From: CAZVLQ01 sp964628185
Lineage (GTDB): Bacteria; Pseudomonadota; Zetaproteobacteria; Mariprofundales; Mariprofundaceae
Length of the DNA stretch: 52,844 nt
Direction of reading: 5' to 3'
Assembly: GCA_964628185.1 (NCBI GenBank)
Contig: CAZVLQ010000015.1
Span: 1 to 52,844, forward strand
Shown in pieces: positions 24,570 to 33,181 of the stretch; positions within the stretch are counted from its first letter, which is position 1, and every line of letters begins with the position of its first letter. The translations under genes and the position numbers were made by a program. A model generated the notes under the pieces. That model had not been told where the DNA came from and searched no databases. It worked only from the letters and a program-made list of their open reading frames with translations.

Positions 24570-25003
24570 TTTTCTACTCCTGTTGATGAATTTGCGACCA
24601 GTCTGGACTGCATCAGATGCAACACTTCCGCGGGAATACGGCGCGGGTGCCCATTGCGGCGCATGCAGGCCAGTCGAATCTCGGCTTCGACCAGGGTGCT
24701 GCGATGCTTGCGTATGTTTTGCCGGAATGCCAGGCGTGCACCTCCGGCCTGAATCAGTTTGCTGTCCACGCTTAACATATCATTGAAATGAGCCGGCTCC
24801 AGATAACGCACATGCGCTTCCGTGACCGCGAACATGGTATCATCGGCCGATTCCAGTTCGTCCAGTTCAAGGCCGGCATCACGCAGGAACTCGGTGCGGC
24901 CCCGCTCCATGAATTTAAGATAATTGGCGTAATACACCACACCGCCATGATCGGTATCCTCGTAATATACGCGTACCGGGAAGGTGTGTATGAATGTGCT
25001 CAC
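24566..25003 (-). CDS. ybgC: YbgC family acyl-CoA thioesterase of the tol operon
   Basis: A hot-dog fold thioesterase of 145 residues, acting on acyl-CoA or acyl-ACP. The active-site signature VYYEDTDHGGVVYYANYLKFMERGRTEFLRDAG contains the conserved Asp of the 4-HBT family. SVDSKLIQAGGARLAFRQNI and EAEIRLACMRRNGHPRRIP complete the domain. The GTG start overlaps the ruvB stop by four bases and its stop overlaps tolQ by four bases, so the whole ruv-tol run is tightly coupled. Confidence 0.93.
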   Translation of the reverse strand: MSTFIHTFPVRVYYEDTDHGGVVYYANYLKFMERGRTEFLRDAGLELDELESADDTMFAVTEAHVRYLEPAHFNDMLSVDSKLIQAGGARLAFRQNIRKHRSTLVEAEIRLACMRRNGHPRRIPAEVLHLMQSRLVANSSTGVEK

Positions 25004-26034
25004 AGCAGGGACTCCTGTTTTCCGGAATCCGGCAGTTCCCGTGCCAGATGGCTGTAGGCCAGCGGCGTGGCGATACGTCCCCTGGGTGTTCGGCTGATCA
25101 GCCCCTCCTGCAGCAGATAGGGCTCCAGCACCTCCTCGATGGTTTCTTTTTCTTCTGAAATAGAGGCTGCCAGGGTATCCAGGCCCGTCGGTCCGCCCGT
25201 GAACTTGTCGATCAGCGTGGTGAGCAGCTTTCGGTCCATGTAATCCAGTCCCAGCTCATCCACTTCCAGCCGCATCAATGCTTCATGCGCCACCTGTTGC
25301 GTCACCAGCGCGTCGTGTTCCACCTCGGCGAAGTCGCGCACCCGGCGCAACAGGCGGTTGGCGATACGGGGCGTACCGCGGGAACGGCGGGCAATTTCGA
25401 GCGCCCCCCTGTCATCCACGGCAATGTTCAGTAATCCGGCCGAACGGGACACGATACTGGCCAGTTCCTCATGGCGATAAAACTCCAGCCGCAAAACCAC
25501 GCCGAAACGGCCGCGCAGGGGCGTGGTCAGAAGCCCGGTGCGTGTTGTGGCGCCAATCAGCGTAAAGCGGGGCAGGTCCATCTTGATGGATCGTGCCGCC
25601 GGGCCCTGGCCGATCATGATATCAAGCTGAAAATCTTCCAGAGCGGGGTAAAGAATTTCTTCCACTTGCGGGTTCAGACGGTGAATTTCATCGATAAAAA
25701 GCACATCGCTTTCTTCAAGATTGGTCAGCATGGCCGCCAGGTCCCCGGTGCGCTCGATGACAGGCCCGGAAGTGGCGCGGATATTCACGCCCATTTCGTG
25801 CGCCACGATGTTGGCCAGTGTGGTTTTGCCCAGGCCCGGCGGGCCATAGAGCAGCACGTGATCCAGCGGTTCGCCCCTTTTTTTTGCCGCCTGAATAAAT
25901 ATCGAGAGATTGGCGCGGATTTTTTCCTGGCCGATATATTCGGATAGCCGGGTGGGGCGAAGGGCGGCATCCCAGTTGTCGCTATGATGGATGGCTGGGG
26001 TAATCAGACGTTCGTCGTCGCTGGTTTGACTCAT
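25000..26034 (-). CDS. ruvB: Holliday junction branch migration helicase RuvB
   Basis: The AAA+ motor of the RuvAB branch-migration complex. Walker A is LLYGPPGLGKTTLA (about residues 60-73), Walker B is LFIDEIHRLN, sensor 1 is FTLIGATTRTGLL, and the arginine-finger region is LTTPLRGRFG. The winged-helix C-terminus is LDTLAASISEEKETIEEVLEPYLLQEGLISRTPRGR. The 344-residue length is normal. The ATG overlaps the ruvA stop by four bases. Confidence 0.98.
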   Translation of the reverse strand: MSQTSDDERLITPAIHHSDNWDAALRPTRLSEYIGQEKIRANLSIFIQAAKKRGEPLDHVLLYGPPGLGKTTLANIVAHEMGVNIRATSGPVIERTGDLAAMLTNLEESDVLFIDEIHRLNPQVEEILYPALEDFQLDIMIGQGPAARSIKMDLPRFTLIGATTRTGLLTTPLRGRFGVVLRLEFYRHEELASIVSRSAGLLNIAVDDRGALEIARRSRGTPRIANRLLRRVRDFAEVEHDALVTQQVAHEALMRLEVDELGLDYMDRKLLTTLIDKFTGGPTGLDTLAASISEEKETIEEVLEPYLLQEGLISRTPRGRIATPLAYSHLARELPDSGKQESLL

Positions 26035-26594
26035 GAAACAGCCTTCATGGCGGCCTTGAACATGGCTTCAAGATTACCGGTATCGTCAATACCCTTGAGC
26101 GCGGCATCAATCTGGGCCGGCCTGTAGCCCAGGTTGGCCAGGGCCGAACGAACATCCGCGACGACGGAAGAAGCACCGGCGCCTTCCACTCCGGCAGCCA
26201 GCTTGCCTTTCAGTTCCAGTATAAGCCGCTGCGCCGTTTTTTTGCCGATGCCGGGCGTGCGTGCAATGGCTGCATCGTCGGACGCATCAATGGCGCTCAG
26301 CAGCGCCTCCACGCTCATGCCGGAAAGCAGATTCATGCCCGTGCGCGCGCCGATACCGGAGATTCCGGTCAGTTTACGGAAAATGGCGCGCTCACGCATG
26401 CTGGCAAAGCCGAAAAGGGCAAGCTGATCCTCGCGCACATGCGTGTGCACAAAAAGTTCCGCCTTTTCACCCGCCTTCAGGGTGCACAGGGTCTGCATGC
26501 TTACAAACACCTCATAACCGACTCCACCCACATCAATCAGGACCGAACCGGATGGATCGAGATCGCGTACGCAGCCTTTAAGCCAGCCGATCAT
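26031..26594 (-). CDS. ruvA: Holliday junction DNA-binding protein RuvA
   Basis: The tetrameric junction-recognition subunit. An N-terminal OB-fold (MIGWLKGCVRDLDPSGSVLIDVGGVGYEV) is followed by two helix-hairpin-helix motifs (FRKLTGISGIGARTGMNLLSG and IARTPGIGKKTAQRLILELK). A C-terminal RuvB-binding domain comes last (VRSALANLGYRPAQIDAALK). I choose ATG 26594, which overlaps the ruvC stop by four bases and gives the family-typical N-terminus, over the ATG three codons upstream. The length is 187 residues. Confidence 0.96.
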   Translation of the reverse strand: MIGWLKGCVRDLDPSGSVLIDVGGVGYEVFVSMQTLCTLKAGEKAELFVHTHVREDQLALFGFASMRERAIFRKLTGISGIGARTGMNLLSGMSVEALLSAIDASDDAAIARTPGIGKKTAQRLILELKGKLAAGVEGAGASSVVADVRSALANLGYRPAQIDAALKGIDDTGNLEAMFKAAMKAVS

Positions 26595-27088
26595 GCCGCA
26601 CATCCCGCGGACCTGCCTGAAGACGTCTGCATATGACTGGCATGACAGATGGCAACCGCCAGCGCATCGGCGGCATCTTCCTGCAACGGGGAGGGGGGTG
26701 CAAGCAGCAAGCGAACCATATGCTGGATTTGTCCTTTCTCGGCCCGTCCAAAGCCCGTGACCGCCTGCTTGACGGCCGTAGGACTGTAGGGTGTCACCTT
26801 AAGTCCCCCATGCGCACAGGCCGCGATCAGTGCTCCCCGTGCCTGGCCAAGCTTCAGGGAGGAAGCGGCGTTGCGCGACATAAATACATCCTCCATGGCG
26901 ACGAAGTCGGGATGATGCGTGTCGATCACATCGCAAAGACCCGTAAACAGAGTGGAAATTCGATCCGTGAATTCACCGTTTCCGGCGGCAATCACGCCAT
27001 GCGCCATATAGGCGAGACGTCTTCCATCCGACTCAAGCACACCATAGCCCGTCCGACGGGAACCGGGGTCCACTCCGAGAATGCGCAT
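26591..27088 (-). CDS. ruvC: crossover junction endodeoxyribonuclease RuvC
   Basis: The Holliday junction resolvase, 165 residues. The catalytic acidic residues are visible in RILGVDPGSRRTGYG (Asp7), FVAMEDVFMSRNAASSLKLGQARGA (Glu) and LQEDAADALAVAICHA (Asp pair). The product acts with RuvAB encoded downstream. The gap to yebC is only six bases. Confidence 0.97.
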   Translation of the reverse strand: MRILGVDPGSRRTGYGVLESDGRRLAYMAHGVIAAGNGEFTDRISTLFTGLCDVIDTHHPDFVAMEDVFMSRNAASSLKLGQARGALIAACAHGGLKVTPYSPTAVKQAVTGFGRAEKGQIQHMVRLLLAPPSPLQEDAADALAVAICHASHMQTSSGRSAGCAA

Positions 27089-27094
27089 CAGGCC

Positions 27095-27847
27095 CTAACT
27101 CAGCCGCTCCATTTCGGCATCGTCAATATCATAATTGGCGTACACGTTCTGAACATCATCCAGATCCTCAAGCCGTTCAATCAGGCGCAGCAATTTCTCG
27201 GCGGCTTCACCTTCCACATGGATGGTATTTTCCGGGATCCATGAAATTTCAGCTACCTGGGGCTTCAGATTCCGGGCCTCCAGCGCCTCTTCCACACGGG
27301 TGAACTCGGAGGGATCGGAAGTAACCTCAAAACAGCCCTCGTCCGGCTTGTCCGCCACATCCTCGGCACCCGCCTCCAGCGCCGCTTCCATCAGCGCCTC
27401 CTCTTCCACTCCGCTACGGTCGAACACGAACAACCCCTTCTGGTGAAACATCCAGGATACGCATCCCGATTCACCCAGATTGCCGCCGCCCTTACTAAAA
27501 GCGGAACGCACGTCGGCCACAGTGCGGTTACGATTATCGGTCATGCAGTCCACCAGAATGGCTACGCCACCCTGGCCGTAGCCTTCGTAGCGGATTTCCT
27601 CGATATTCGCGCCTTCACCGCCGCCCGCACCCCGTTCGATGGCGCGATCAATGTTGCTCCCGGGCATATTGACGTTGCGTGCGGCGGTGATGGCCGCGCG
27701 CAGGCGCGGATTGGCATCCGGATCAGATCCGCCCATACGGGCGGCAACGGTGATTTCACGAATATAGCGGGTAAATACCTGCCCGCGTTTGGCATCCGCC
27801 GCTGCTTTTTTATGCTTGATGGTCGCCCATTTGGAATGTCCGGACAT
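27095..27847 (-). CDS. yebC: YebC/TACO1 family protein
   Basis: A 250-residue protein with the family start MSGHSKWATIKHKKAAADAKRG, then RLRAAITAARNVNMPGSNIDRAIERG, YEGYGQGGVAILVDCMTDNRNRTVADVRSAFSKGGGNLGESG and a C-terminal YANYDIDDAEM. Family members are reported as transcription regulators and as translation factors that relieve proline stalling. It is first in the yebC-ruvCAB-ybgC-tolQRA-rnd operon, as in most gammaproteobacteria, and is divergent from the 27958 gene. Confidence 0.96.
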   Translation of the reverse strand: MSGHSKWATIKHKKAAADAKRGQVFTRYIREITVAARMGGSDPDANPRLRAAITAARNVNMPGSNIDRAIERGAGGGEGANIEEIRYEGYGQGGVAILVDCMTDNRNRTVADVRSAFSKGGGNLGESGCVSWMFHQKGLFVFDRSGVEEEALMEAALEAGAEDVADKPDEGCFEVTSDPSEFTRVEEALEARNLKPQVAEISWIPENTIHVEGEAAEKLLRLIERLEDLDDVQNVYANYDIDDAEMERLS

Positions 27848-27957
27848 AAATGAAAAACCCCTGAACCAAATTTAAGCCGCAGGCTAACACGCCGGCGGGG
27901 GCGGCGTCATGGGGGGCGGGCTTGACTGATCAGGCATACTTGGGGAGCGTGTCCGGG

Positions 27958-30183
27958 ATGCGCGGTTTAAATTGGCTGCTGGGCGCGGGGATGCTTGTGG
28001 TGATCCCCGCGGCGCAGGCGCAGAATGTATCCACGTCGATTGAGCGCGCGGCCTTTTTACCGACGCCGCATGGCTGGCCGCGACATATCATTGTGCACGG
28101 CGATCAGGTATTGCTCAGCAATGGCGAAACCTACGCCGGCTTGCAGCGTATCGACTGGCGACAACCGAAGGCGCCTCATCTTGCCCGGTCCTTTGACGTC
28201 GGCAATTTCGGGCGTGATGCCGTGTTACTGGAAAAACGCGTTTATGCCCTGGCCAATTATCATGGCGTGACAATATTTAATATTGGCCGGAACGGGACCA
28301 TGCGCCGCAGCGGACACTGGCGGCTTCCCCCACCGGCAAACCATGGCGAGCGTCTCGTGGGCCTGGCGCGGCATGGCCGCCATTACCTGTATCTGCGTAT
28401 CACATCCGAGGGTGGATGGAAGGACTGGCCGGCCCATCCGGTGTCGCCCCGGACCGGCCTGTACATGCTGGATGTCACTGATGCGCGGCGGGTGCAGGTC
28501 CATTTTCTTGGCGACAGGCCGCTGTTTAATCGGATCGAAGGCATGCTGGGCTATGTGCTGCGCGGGGCGTTCCTGGATATTTATGCGCTCGATCGGCCGG
28601 ATGAACCGCGCCTGATCGGAAGCTACCGGGCGGCCGGAAAGATTTCTGCCATGAGCGTGGAACACGGGCGCCTGTGGTTGATCGTGGATGGCCGCGCCCT
28701 GGAAATCGTGAATATCTCCACACCGTCCCGCCCCCGGCGTCTGGCCTATAGCGAAGACGGCGGCATGCAGCAGGCTGCCTCCATCGACGTGAGTGATGGC
28801 TGGGGCTACATCGTGGAGTCCGGGCAGGGCTGGGGAGGCCCTGATCGCGGAATCCATGTGTTCCGCTGGCAAGGCGGCCGGTTACGGCATGTGCGTCATG
28901 TGCAATGGCCGCGCACGAATCTGCAACACATTGTGCTGGCCGGAACAGCGGCCTATGTGACCGATAATTTTTACGGCGTCTGGCGCCTGAACCTGTCCCG
29001 GCCTGACCTGCCCTCACGGGACGCCCTGTATATGAGCGCCGGGGAGATTCAGCAATTGCTGGTTGATGCGCCTCTGGCGTTGGCAAACCTGGAATGGGGA
29101 GGCACGGTCGCCATTCTCGACGTGTCCGATCCCCTGCATATCCGCATTCGCGGCTATTACCGGCCCGGCCGTTTTGACGATTACGCCGTGGCGCTCAGCG
29201 GGCATTATTTTTACTACGGCAAGGGCCGGGAGCGGCGTATCGTGGATGTACGGCTCCCCGAGTCTCCGGTGGAGGCGGGGACATGGATGCTGCCCGGGGA
29301 ACCGCTGATGCCGCCGGTTAAATGGCAATCCATGATGTTTCAGTGGATCAGGATGGATGACGGGGAGGTTCGCCTGACCGCCTGGAATATGCATGATCCG
29401 CTGCGCCCGAGGCTGGCCGGTTCGCTGGCCTTGCCTGCCGCGTTCGCGGCGAACCTTGGCGCTTCAGCAAGCGATGGCCGGCGCCTGTTTGCCGTTGCCG
29501 ACAACGAAGTCGTTGCCGTGGATGTGCACAATCCCGCGGATATGCGCCTTCTGGGTGCATATCACGAGCAGGGTATTGGCCGCGAGGCTAATTACCAGTG
29601 GCAGGGAGCGGGCCGCCGTGCGGCCCTGGCCGGGAACGCTCTGTACATCATTCAGGGCAGCGAGGCGATGGATTCTCCGCACATTGCCGTTGTGGACGTC
29701 TCCCGCCCGCAGCACATGCACAAGGCCTATGTGACGCCGGAAACGCCGCCCGCCTTTCAGGATGACTGGTTTGACGAGCGGCTGTTGCATCAGGGCGACA
29801 TGCTCAACGATATGTTCGTGCGTGGCGACTACCTTTACGCCAGCGACTACTGGGGCGGGGTGCGCGTTTATGACTGTCGAACAGCCCTGCGTCCTGTTCT
29901 GCGCGATTGGGAATTCAAGCCGTATCTGTCACTGATGCCGGAAAACTGGAGCAGGCCGGCCTATGCCCGCGCCATAGCCGGCGGCAAGCTGCACGGGGGG
30001 CTCAAAATCAATGCTCAAACATGGGCGAAAAGGCATGCCATCGGGCGCAGAATTTGGTCCCGGCCACTCGTGTATCACCCCGGCTACGACCTGTTTGGCT
30101 GGAATATCGGCGGCTTTGCGGGTGACTATCTGCTGCAACCCAAGCTGGGCGGCATTGCCGTTTATCGCGTGCGTATGGACTGA
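27958..30183 (+). CDS. secreted LVIVD-type beta-propeller protein of unknown function
   Basis: A protein of about 741 residues with a signal peptide (GLNWLLGAGMLVVIPAAQAQ, cleavage near residue 22). The body consists of repeated units of the form 'aYVtdn..Gv..ldvs.P..P' such as GLQRIDWRQPKAPHLARSF, GLYMLDVTDARRVQVHFLG, ALEIVNISTPSRPRRLAYS, VAILDVSDPLHIRIRGYYR, VVAVDVHNPADMRLLGAY and IAVVDVSRPQHMHKAYV. These are LVIVD repeats, which build beta-propellers. No catalytic motif is recognised. The ATG at 27958 gives a clean signal peptide; the frame is open from a TTG at 27922. The protein should be periplasmic or surface exposed. Operon partners on its strand are absent. Confidence 0.82.
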   Translation: MRGLNWLLGAGMLVVIPAAQAQNVSTSIERAAFLPTPHGWPRHIIVHGDQVLLSNGETYAGLQRIDWRQPKAPHLARSFDVGNFGRDAVLLEKRVYALANYHGVTIFNIGRNGTMRRSGHWRLPPPANHGERLVGLARHGRHYLYLRITSEGGWKDWPAHPVSPRTGLYMLDVTDARRVQVHFLGDRPLFNRIEGMLGYVLRGAFLDIYALDRPDEPRLIGSYRAAGKISAMSVEHGRLWLIVDGRALEIVNISTPSRPRRLAYSEDGGMQQAASIDVSDGWGYIVESGQGWGGPDRGIHVFRWQGGRLRHVRHVQWPRTNLQHIVLAGTAAYVTDNFYGVWRLNLSRPDLPSRDALYMSAGEIQQLLVDAPLALANLEWGGTVAILDVSDPLHIRIRGYYRPGRFDDYAVALSGHYFYYGKGRERRIVDVRLPESPVEAGTWMLPGEPLMPPVKWQSMMFQWIRMDDGEVRLTAWNMHDPLRPRLAGSLALPAAFAANLGASASDGRRLFAVADNEVVAVDVHNPADMRLLGAYHEQGIGREANYQWQGAGRRAALAGNALYIIQGSEAMDSPHIAVVDVSRPQHMHKAYVTPETPPAFQDDWFDERLLHQGDMLNDMFVRGDYLYASDYWGGVRVYDCRTALRPVLRDWEFKPYLSLMPENWSRPAYARAIAGGKLHGGLKINAQTWAKRHAIGRRIWSRPLVYHPGYDLFGWNIGGFAGDYLLQPKLGGIAVYRVRMD

Positions 30184-30217
30184 TTGGTGTTACGGCAGGT
30201 CCGGGAGTCTGACGGGA

Positions 30218-30385
30218 TCAGGCTACTAATTCAGGGCTTCGCCGCGTCCAGAAACATTTGCGAATCGCTTCGAGACAGGCCTGTTCAGTTGAATAGTGTT
30301 CCAGCGACAGGCGTACAATCTGTCCTGCTATCCAGCGGCCGATATAGTAGCCGGTCCTGTCATGAAATATCCATTTATCATCCAT
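30218..30385 (-). CDS. small hypothetical protein (55 residues)
   Basis: From ATG 30385, preceded by GAGG at 8 bases, the frame reads DDKWIFHDRTGYYIGRW, then VRLSLEHYSTEQACLEAIRKCFW. The mix of aromatic, charged and hydrophobic residues looks like a folded mini-domain and not a random frame; the pattern resembles short proteins of the DUF1508 type, but I cannot assign it. Upstream in-frame starts reach 30472. A plus-strand frame (30296-30712) covers the same DNA, so only one of the two can be real. The stretch 30386-30697 holds nothing else I can support. Confidence 0.4.
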   Translation of the reverse strand: MDDKWIFHDRTGYYIGRWIAGQIVRLSLEHYSTEQACLEAIRKCFWTRRSPELVA

Positions 30386-30697
30386 TTCCTCGGCCTCACG
30401 CATACCTTGCTTTTCAAGGCATTCGGATTGCACGGCTGGTTCCGTGACTGCCTGAAACATCAGACAGTTCAAGTGTTGGATATTCCGGATACCAAAGGCA
30501 AGAACATTCCGGTGGATTGTGTCAAATTGTCACAAAAGGAAGGAAACACCGTACTTTTCAAGATAGATTGCGCGCAGCTGCGGTCTATCTCGATATTGAA
30601 AAAGCTCGGTCAATGCTATCTGTACTTGGGGACCTTGTTTGGCGCTTTTTTTGGTATCAGGCTGGAGGAAAATGGCGGGGCCGCTTCGGGTCTGGCT

Positions 30698-30844
30698 TTA
30701 TTTTGCGAGTGAATCCGGCCCGGGCGGCTTCTCGCTGGTCGTTTCGTTTCGCTTCTCCAGCTTGCGCAAGCGCTTCTCTTCCGCCTTTTTTTGCTTGGCG
30801 AGCTCTTTCCGGCGCTTCTCGTATTTAAAATTTTGCCTGGCCAA
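30698..30844 (-). CDS. small lysine-rich conserved protein (48 residues)
   Basis: The frame starts at a TTG seven bases after GGAGG and reads ARQNFKYEKRRKELAKQKKA, then EEKRLRKLEKRNE, ending in PPGPDSLAK. Proteins opening with MARxNFKYEKRxKELAKxKK are a recurring short family in gammaproteobacteria; no function is known to me. It is highly basic and probably one long helix, suited to binding nucleic acid or ribosomes. A second TTG one codon upstream is an alternative start but is closer to the ribosome site. Confidence 0.7.
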   Translation of the reverse strand: MARQNFKYEKRRKELAKQKKAEEKRLRKLEKRNETTSEKPPGPDSLAK

Positions 30845-31052
30845 CAAGGCACCTCCAGTCGTGACATATGTCCGGCCAACGCAAGCGGAATTGCCGTTGC
30901 TGATGCCATTGATACGGACAGGTTCCCAACCCTACCATCTCTTCGCGTTAAGCGCTGCCCTTTGCGCACAGGCCGAAGCCGTTTTTCCGTCTCGCAAAAG
31001 GTTCAGGGAACAAACACTTGTAATTTGACGGCGGAGAGGAATGTGAGGAAGC

Positions 31053-31081
31053 TTGAGGGTATGGTGAGGTTAAGCTATAGT
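31053..31081 (+). promoter_or_regulatory. putative sigma-70 promoter of the parvulin gene
   Basis: TTGAGG and TATAGT are separated by exactly 17 bases and lie about 90 bases before the ATG at 31170. The rest of the 30845-31052 stretch holds no feature I can support. Confidence 0.5.
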
Positions 31082-31169
31082 GATAGCCTTGAAATTGTAC
31101 CGTAACCGAAATTCAGAGCCGGTTGCCAGCTCATAGGCAGCGTTGGCTCTTCATGCAACGAGGTGTCTT

Positions 31170-31451
31170 ATGACTACGGCAACAGCACGACATATTCTGG
31201 TTAGCAGCGAAGGACAGTGTGATGAACTCAAGACTCGAATCGAGGAGGGTGCTGATTTCGCCGAATTAGCGAAGCAATATTCAAGTTGTCCGTCCGGACA
31301 GAATGGTGGTGATCTGGGCGAATTCGGCCCCGGCATGATGGTGCCGGAGTTCGACAAGGTTGTATTTTCGGCGGACGTGAATACGGTACAGGGTCCTGTT
31401 CAGACTCAATTCGGGTATCATCTTCTGGAAGTCACCAGCCGTACAGACTGA
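31170..31451 (+). CDS. parvulin-type peptidyl-prolyl cis-trans isomerase (PpiC-like)
   Basis: A single-domain parvulin of 93 residues without signal peptide, so cytoplasmic. The parvulin motifs are complete: TARHILVSSEGQCDELKTRI, ADFAELAKQYSSCPSGQNGGDLGEFGPGMMVPEFD and VQTQFGYHLLEVTSR. It matches E. coli PpiC in length (93) and layout. ATG 31170 is preferred because GAGGTG stands just ahead. It has its own promoter and ends at a hairpin at 31471. Confidence 0.93.
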   Translation: MTTATARHILVSSEGQCDELKTRIEEGADFAELAKQYSSCPSGQNGGDLGEFGPGMMVPEFDKVVFSADVNTVQGPVQTQFGYHLLEVTSRTD

Positions 31452-31470
31452 GTGTCCCTTTTAACCCACA

Positions 31471-31492
31471 TTCAGACCTGAGCAGGTCTGAA
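31471..31492. terminator. hairpin terminator after the parvulin gene
   Basis: Perfect 10-bp arms TTCAGACCTG and CAGGTCTGAA surround an AG dinucleotide, 20 bases past the stop codon. No T-run follows in the plus direction, so termination may be inefficient or bidirectional. Confidence 0.55.
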
Positions 31493-31501
31493 TTCCGAAT
31501 C

Positions 31502-31523
31502 CTTCATGCAATATACGGGTTAA
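31502..31523. repeat. 3'-end repeat, copy 3
   Basis: cttcatgcaatatacgggtt plus AA matches copies at 34, 16463 and 50436. It ends 7 bases before the stop codon of the minus-strand gene 31531-32316, again between convergent genes and in the same orientation as the others. Confidence 0.72.
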
Positions 31524-31530
31524 GTATCTG

Positions 31531-32316
31531 CTATCCGTTTCCGGCCGTGGTCCCACAGGTGGTGGCTTCACCGTGCCGGAACACTAGAAGTTCACGCGGC
31601 CTGATCGGAGTCCATGCCTCGTTGTCGGTCAGGGGCAGGGTGGCGATCACGGCCACGACGTCATGCGGCCTGGTCATTTCACGGAAATCAACCGTCACAT
31701 CCTGATCGATCAGATGGGCCGGGCCGAAGGGCGCCCGGCGCACAATATAGCTCAATTGCGTGGCGGCGTGGGCGAACATGGAGTCGCCGTTGGACAGCAG
31801 ATAATTCAATGTTCCCTTGCGCGCCAGTGACGCACTGATATCGCGCAGGGCGGCGTGCAACTCCGGCAGGGGCGGTTGCCTGTCAAAGCGGGCCTGGAGG
31901 GCGTTCAGGATCAGGCAAAAGGCGCGTTCGCTGTCGGTATCACCCACAGGCCGGTGGCAGCCCGAATGCGCGGGCACGCGCTTCAGGTCGCCATTGTGTG
32001 CAAACAGCCAGTAGCGGCCCCACAATTCACGCATGAACGGGTGCGTGTTTTTCAAAACAATTCCGCCCTGCGTGGCCTTGCGGATATGGGCAATGATGTT
32101 CATGGACCGGATGGGATAGCGTTGTACAAGCTCGGCCACCGGCGAATGCGCTGACGGCCTGGTATCAATAAACAGCCGGCAACCCCGCCCCTCGAAAAAG
32201 CCGATCCCCCAGCCGTCACCATGCTCGTCGGTCACGCCGCCACGGGCGCGGAAACCGGCGAAGGAAAACACAATATCGGTGGGCGTATTGCAGTTCATGC
32301 CGAGCAACTGGCACAT
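31531..32316 (-). CDS. class II glutamine amidotransferase (YafJ-like)
   Basis: An Ntn-type amidotransferase of 261 residues. The N-terminal nucleophile Cys follows Met directly (MCQLLGMNC). The rest fits the YafJ/Gn-AT_II family: GGVTDEHGDGWGIGFFEGRG, IIAHIRKATQGGIVLKNTHPF, WLFAHNGDLKRVP and GDTDSERAFCLILN. Family members carry a glutaminase domain but the acceptor substrate is usually unknown. It lies 39 bases downstream of coq7 on the same strand and may share its transcript. Confidence 0.9.
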   Translation of the reverse strand: MCQLLGMNCNTPTDIVFSFAGFRARGGVTDEHGDGWGIGFFEGRGCRLFIDTRPSAHSPVAELVQRYPIRSMNIIAHIRKATQGGIVLKNTHPFMRELWGRYWLFAHNGDLKRVPAHSGCHRPVGDTDSERAFCLILNALQARFDRQPPLPELHAALRDISASLARKGTLNYLLSNGDSMFAHAATQLSYIVRRAPFGPAHLIDQDVTVDFREMTRPHDVVAVIATLPLTDNEAWTPIRPRELLVFRHGEATTCGTTAGNG

Positions 32317-32355
32317 AAAGGCTACACCCCCCCGTGAACGGATTCTTTCACCGGG

Positions 32356-33021
32356 TCAGACCCGTTCGGACACGGTTGTCATCACCGTGGAGGCAAACTT
32401 CATCAGGGATTTAACGGGCCGGGGAAGTTCTGCGGCGCCGAGGGATTCGGCCAGCCGGGCATGCCCCAGTTCGTCTTCCTTCATCTGTCTGACGATAGCG
32501 CGGCTGCGCAGGTCTTTTTTCGGCAGCCGCTGCAAGTGCTCAACCAGATGGCGTACCACCTGGTGCTCGGTCTCGGCCAGAAAGCCGAGATTCCAGCGAT
32601 CTCCGGCAATACCGGCGGTCATACCGATGGCAAGCGAACCCAGATACCAGAGCGGATCAAGCCTCGAGGTCCGCCCATCAAGCTCAAGCAGCCTGCGTCT
32701 GCACCAGTTCAGGTGATCACTTTCTTCGGTCGAAGCGCGGTTGAGCCGGGTGCGCAATGATGGATCGCGGGTAGTCAGGGCCTGGCCCTGATACAGCGCC
32801 TGCGCGGATACTTCACCGGCATGGTTCACGCGCATCAGACCGGCAGCCGCCTGTTTTTCCTCCAGGGAAAGGAGAGGGAACTTTCCTCCGCCCCTGTCCG
32901 CCGCCGCGGCCGGATAGGGACGGCTGGAGGGTTGTACGCAGAAAATGTTGTTGAGAATCTGATCGGCCTCCCCGATCAGGGCGTCAACGAGCGAATAGTG
33001 ACGGAAACCTGGCACGTGCAT
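32356..33021 (-). CDS. coq7: 2-polyprenyl-3-methyl-6-methoxy-1,4-benzoquinone monooxygenase (Coq7)
   Basis: A di-iron hydroxylase of ubiquinone biosynthesis, a membrane-associated monotopic protein. Iron-ligand motifs occur in the expected pairs: NHAGEVSAQALYQGQ (first Glu), TEESDHLNWC (E-x-x-H), TEHQVVRHLVEHL and KEDELGHARLAE (E-x-x-H). The N-terminal FRHYSLVDALIGEADQIL is family typical. I start at ATG 33021; the TTG at 33057 adds an unlikely 12 residues. The length is about 221. Presence implies oxygen-dependent ubiquinone synthesis. Confidence 0.94.
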   Translation of the reverse strand: MHVPGFRHYSLVDALIGEADQILNNIFCVQPSSRPYPAAAADRGGGKFPLLSLEEKQAAAGLMRVNHAGEVSAQALYQGQALTTRDPSLRTRLNRASTEESDHLNWCRRRLLELDGRTSRLDPLWYLGSLAIGMTAGIAGDRWNLGFLAETEHQVVRHLVEHLQRLPKKDLRSRAIVRQMKEDELGHARLAESLGAAELPRPVKSLMKFASTVMTTVSERV

Positions 33022-33115
33022 GGTGAGACCATACAGGATGAGCGCCAGCCTTCGCAAGGCGCACGATCGTCGGCCAAATCAGGCTAACTTACACGGACAA
33101 AGGCACTTAGGCATG

Positions 33116-33150
33116 TCATCCACAGATTCTGTGGATAACTTTGTGGATGA
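33116..33150. promoter_or_regulatory. cluster of three DnaA-box-like sites
   Basis: Within 35 bases lie TCATCCACA (plus, 33116), a perfect TTATCCACA (minus, 33130-33138) and TCATCCACA (minus, 33142-33150). The first two form an inverted repeat, ATCCACAG-ATT-CTGTGGAT. The surrounding 33022-33330 gap is AT-rich and gene-free. It lies upstream of coq7, so it may be a regulatory DnaA cluster and not an origin; no dnaA/dnaN/gidA genes are near. Confidence 0.4.
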
Positions 33151-33181
33151 ATCGCTTCTTTTACATGAATGCCTGCACTAG

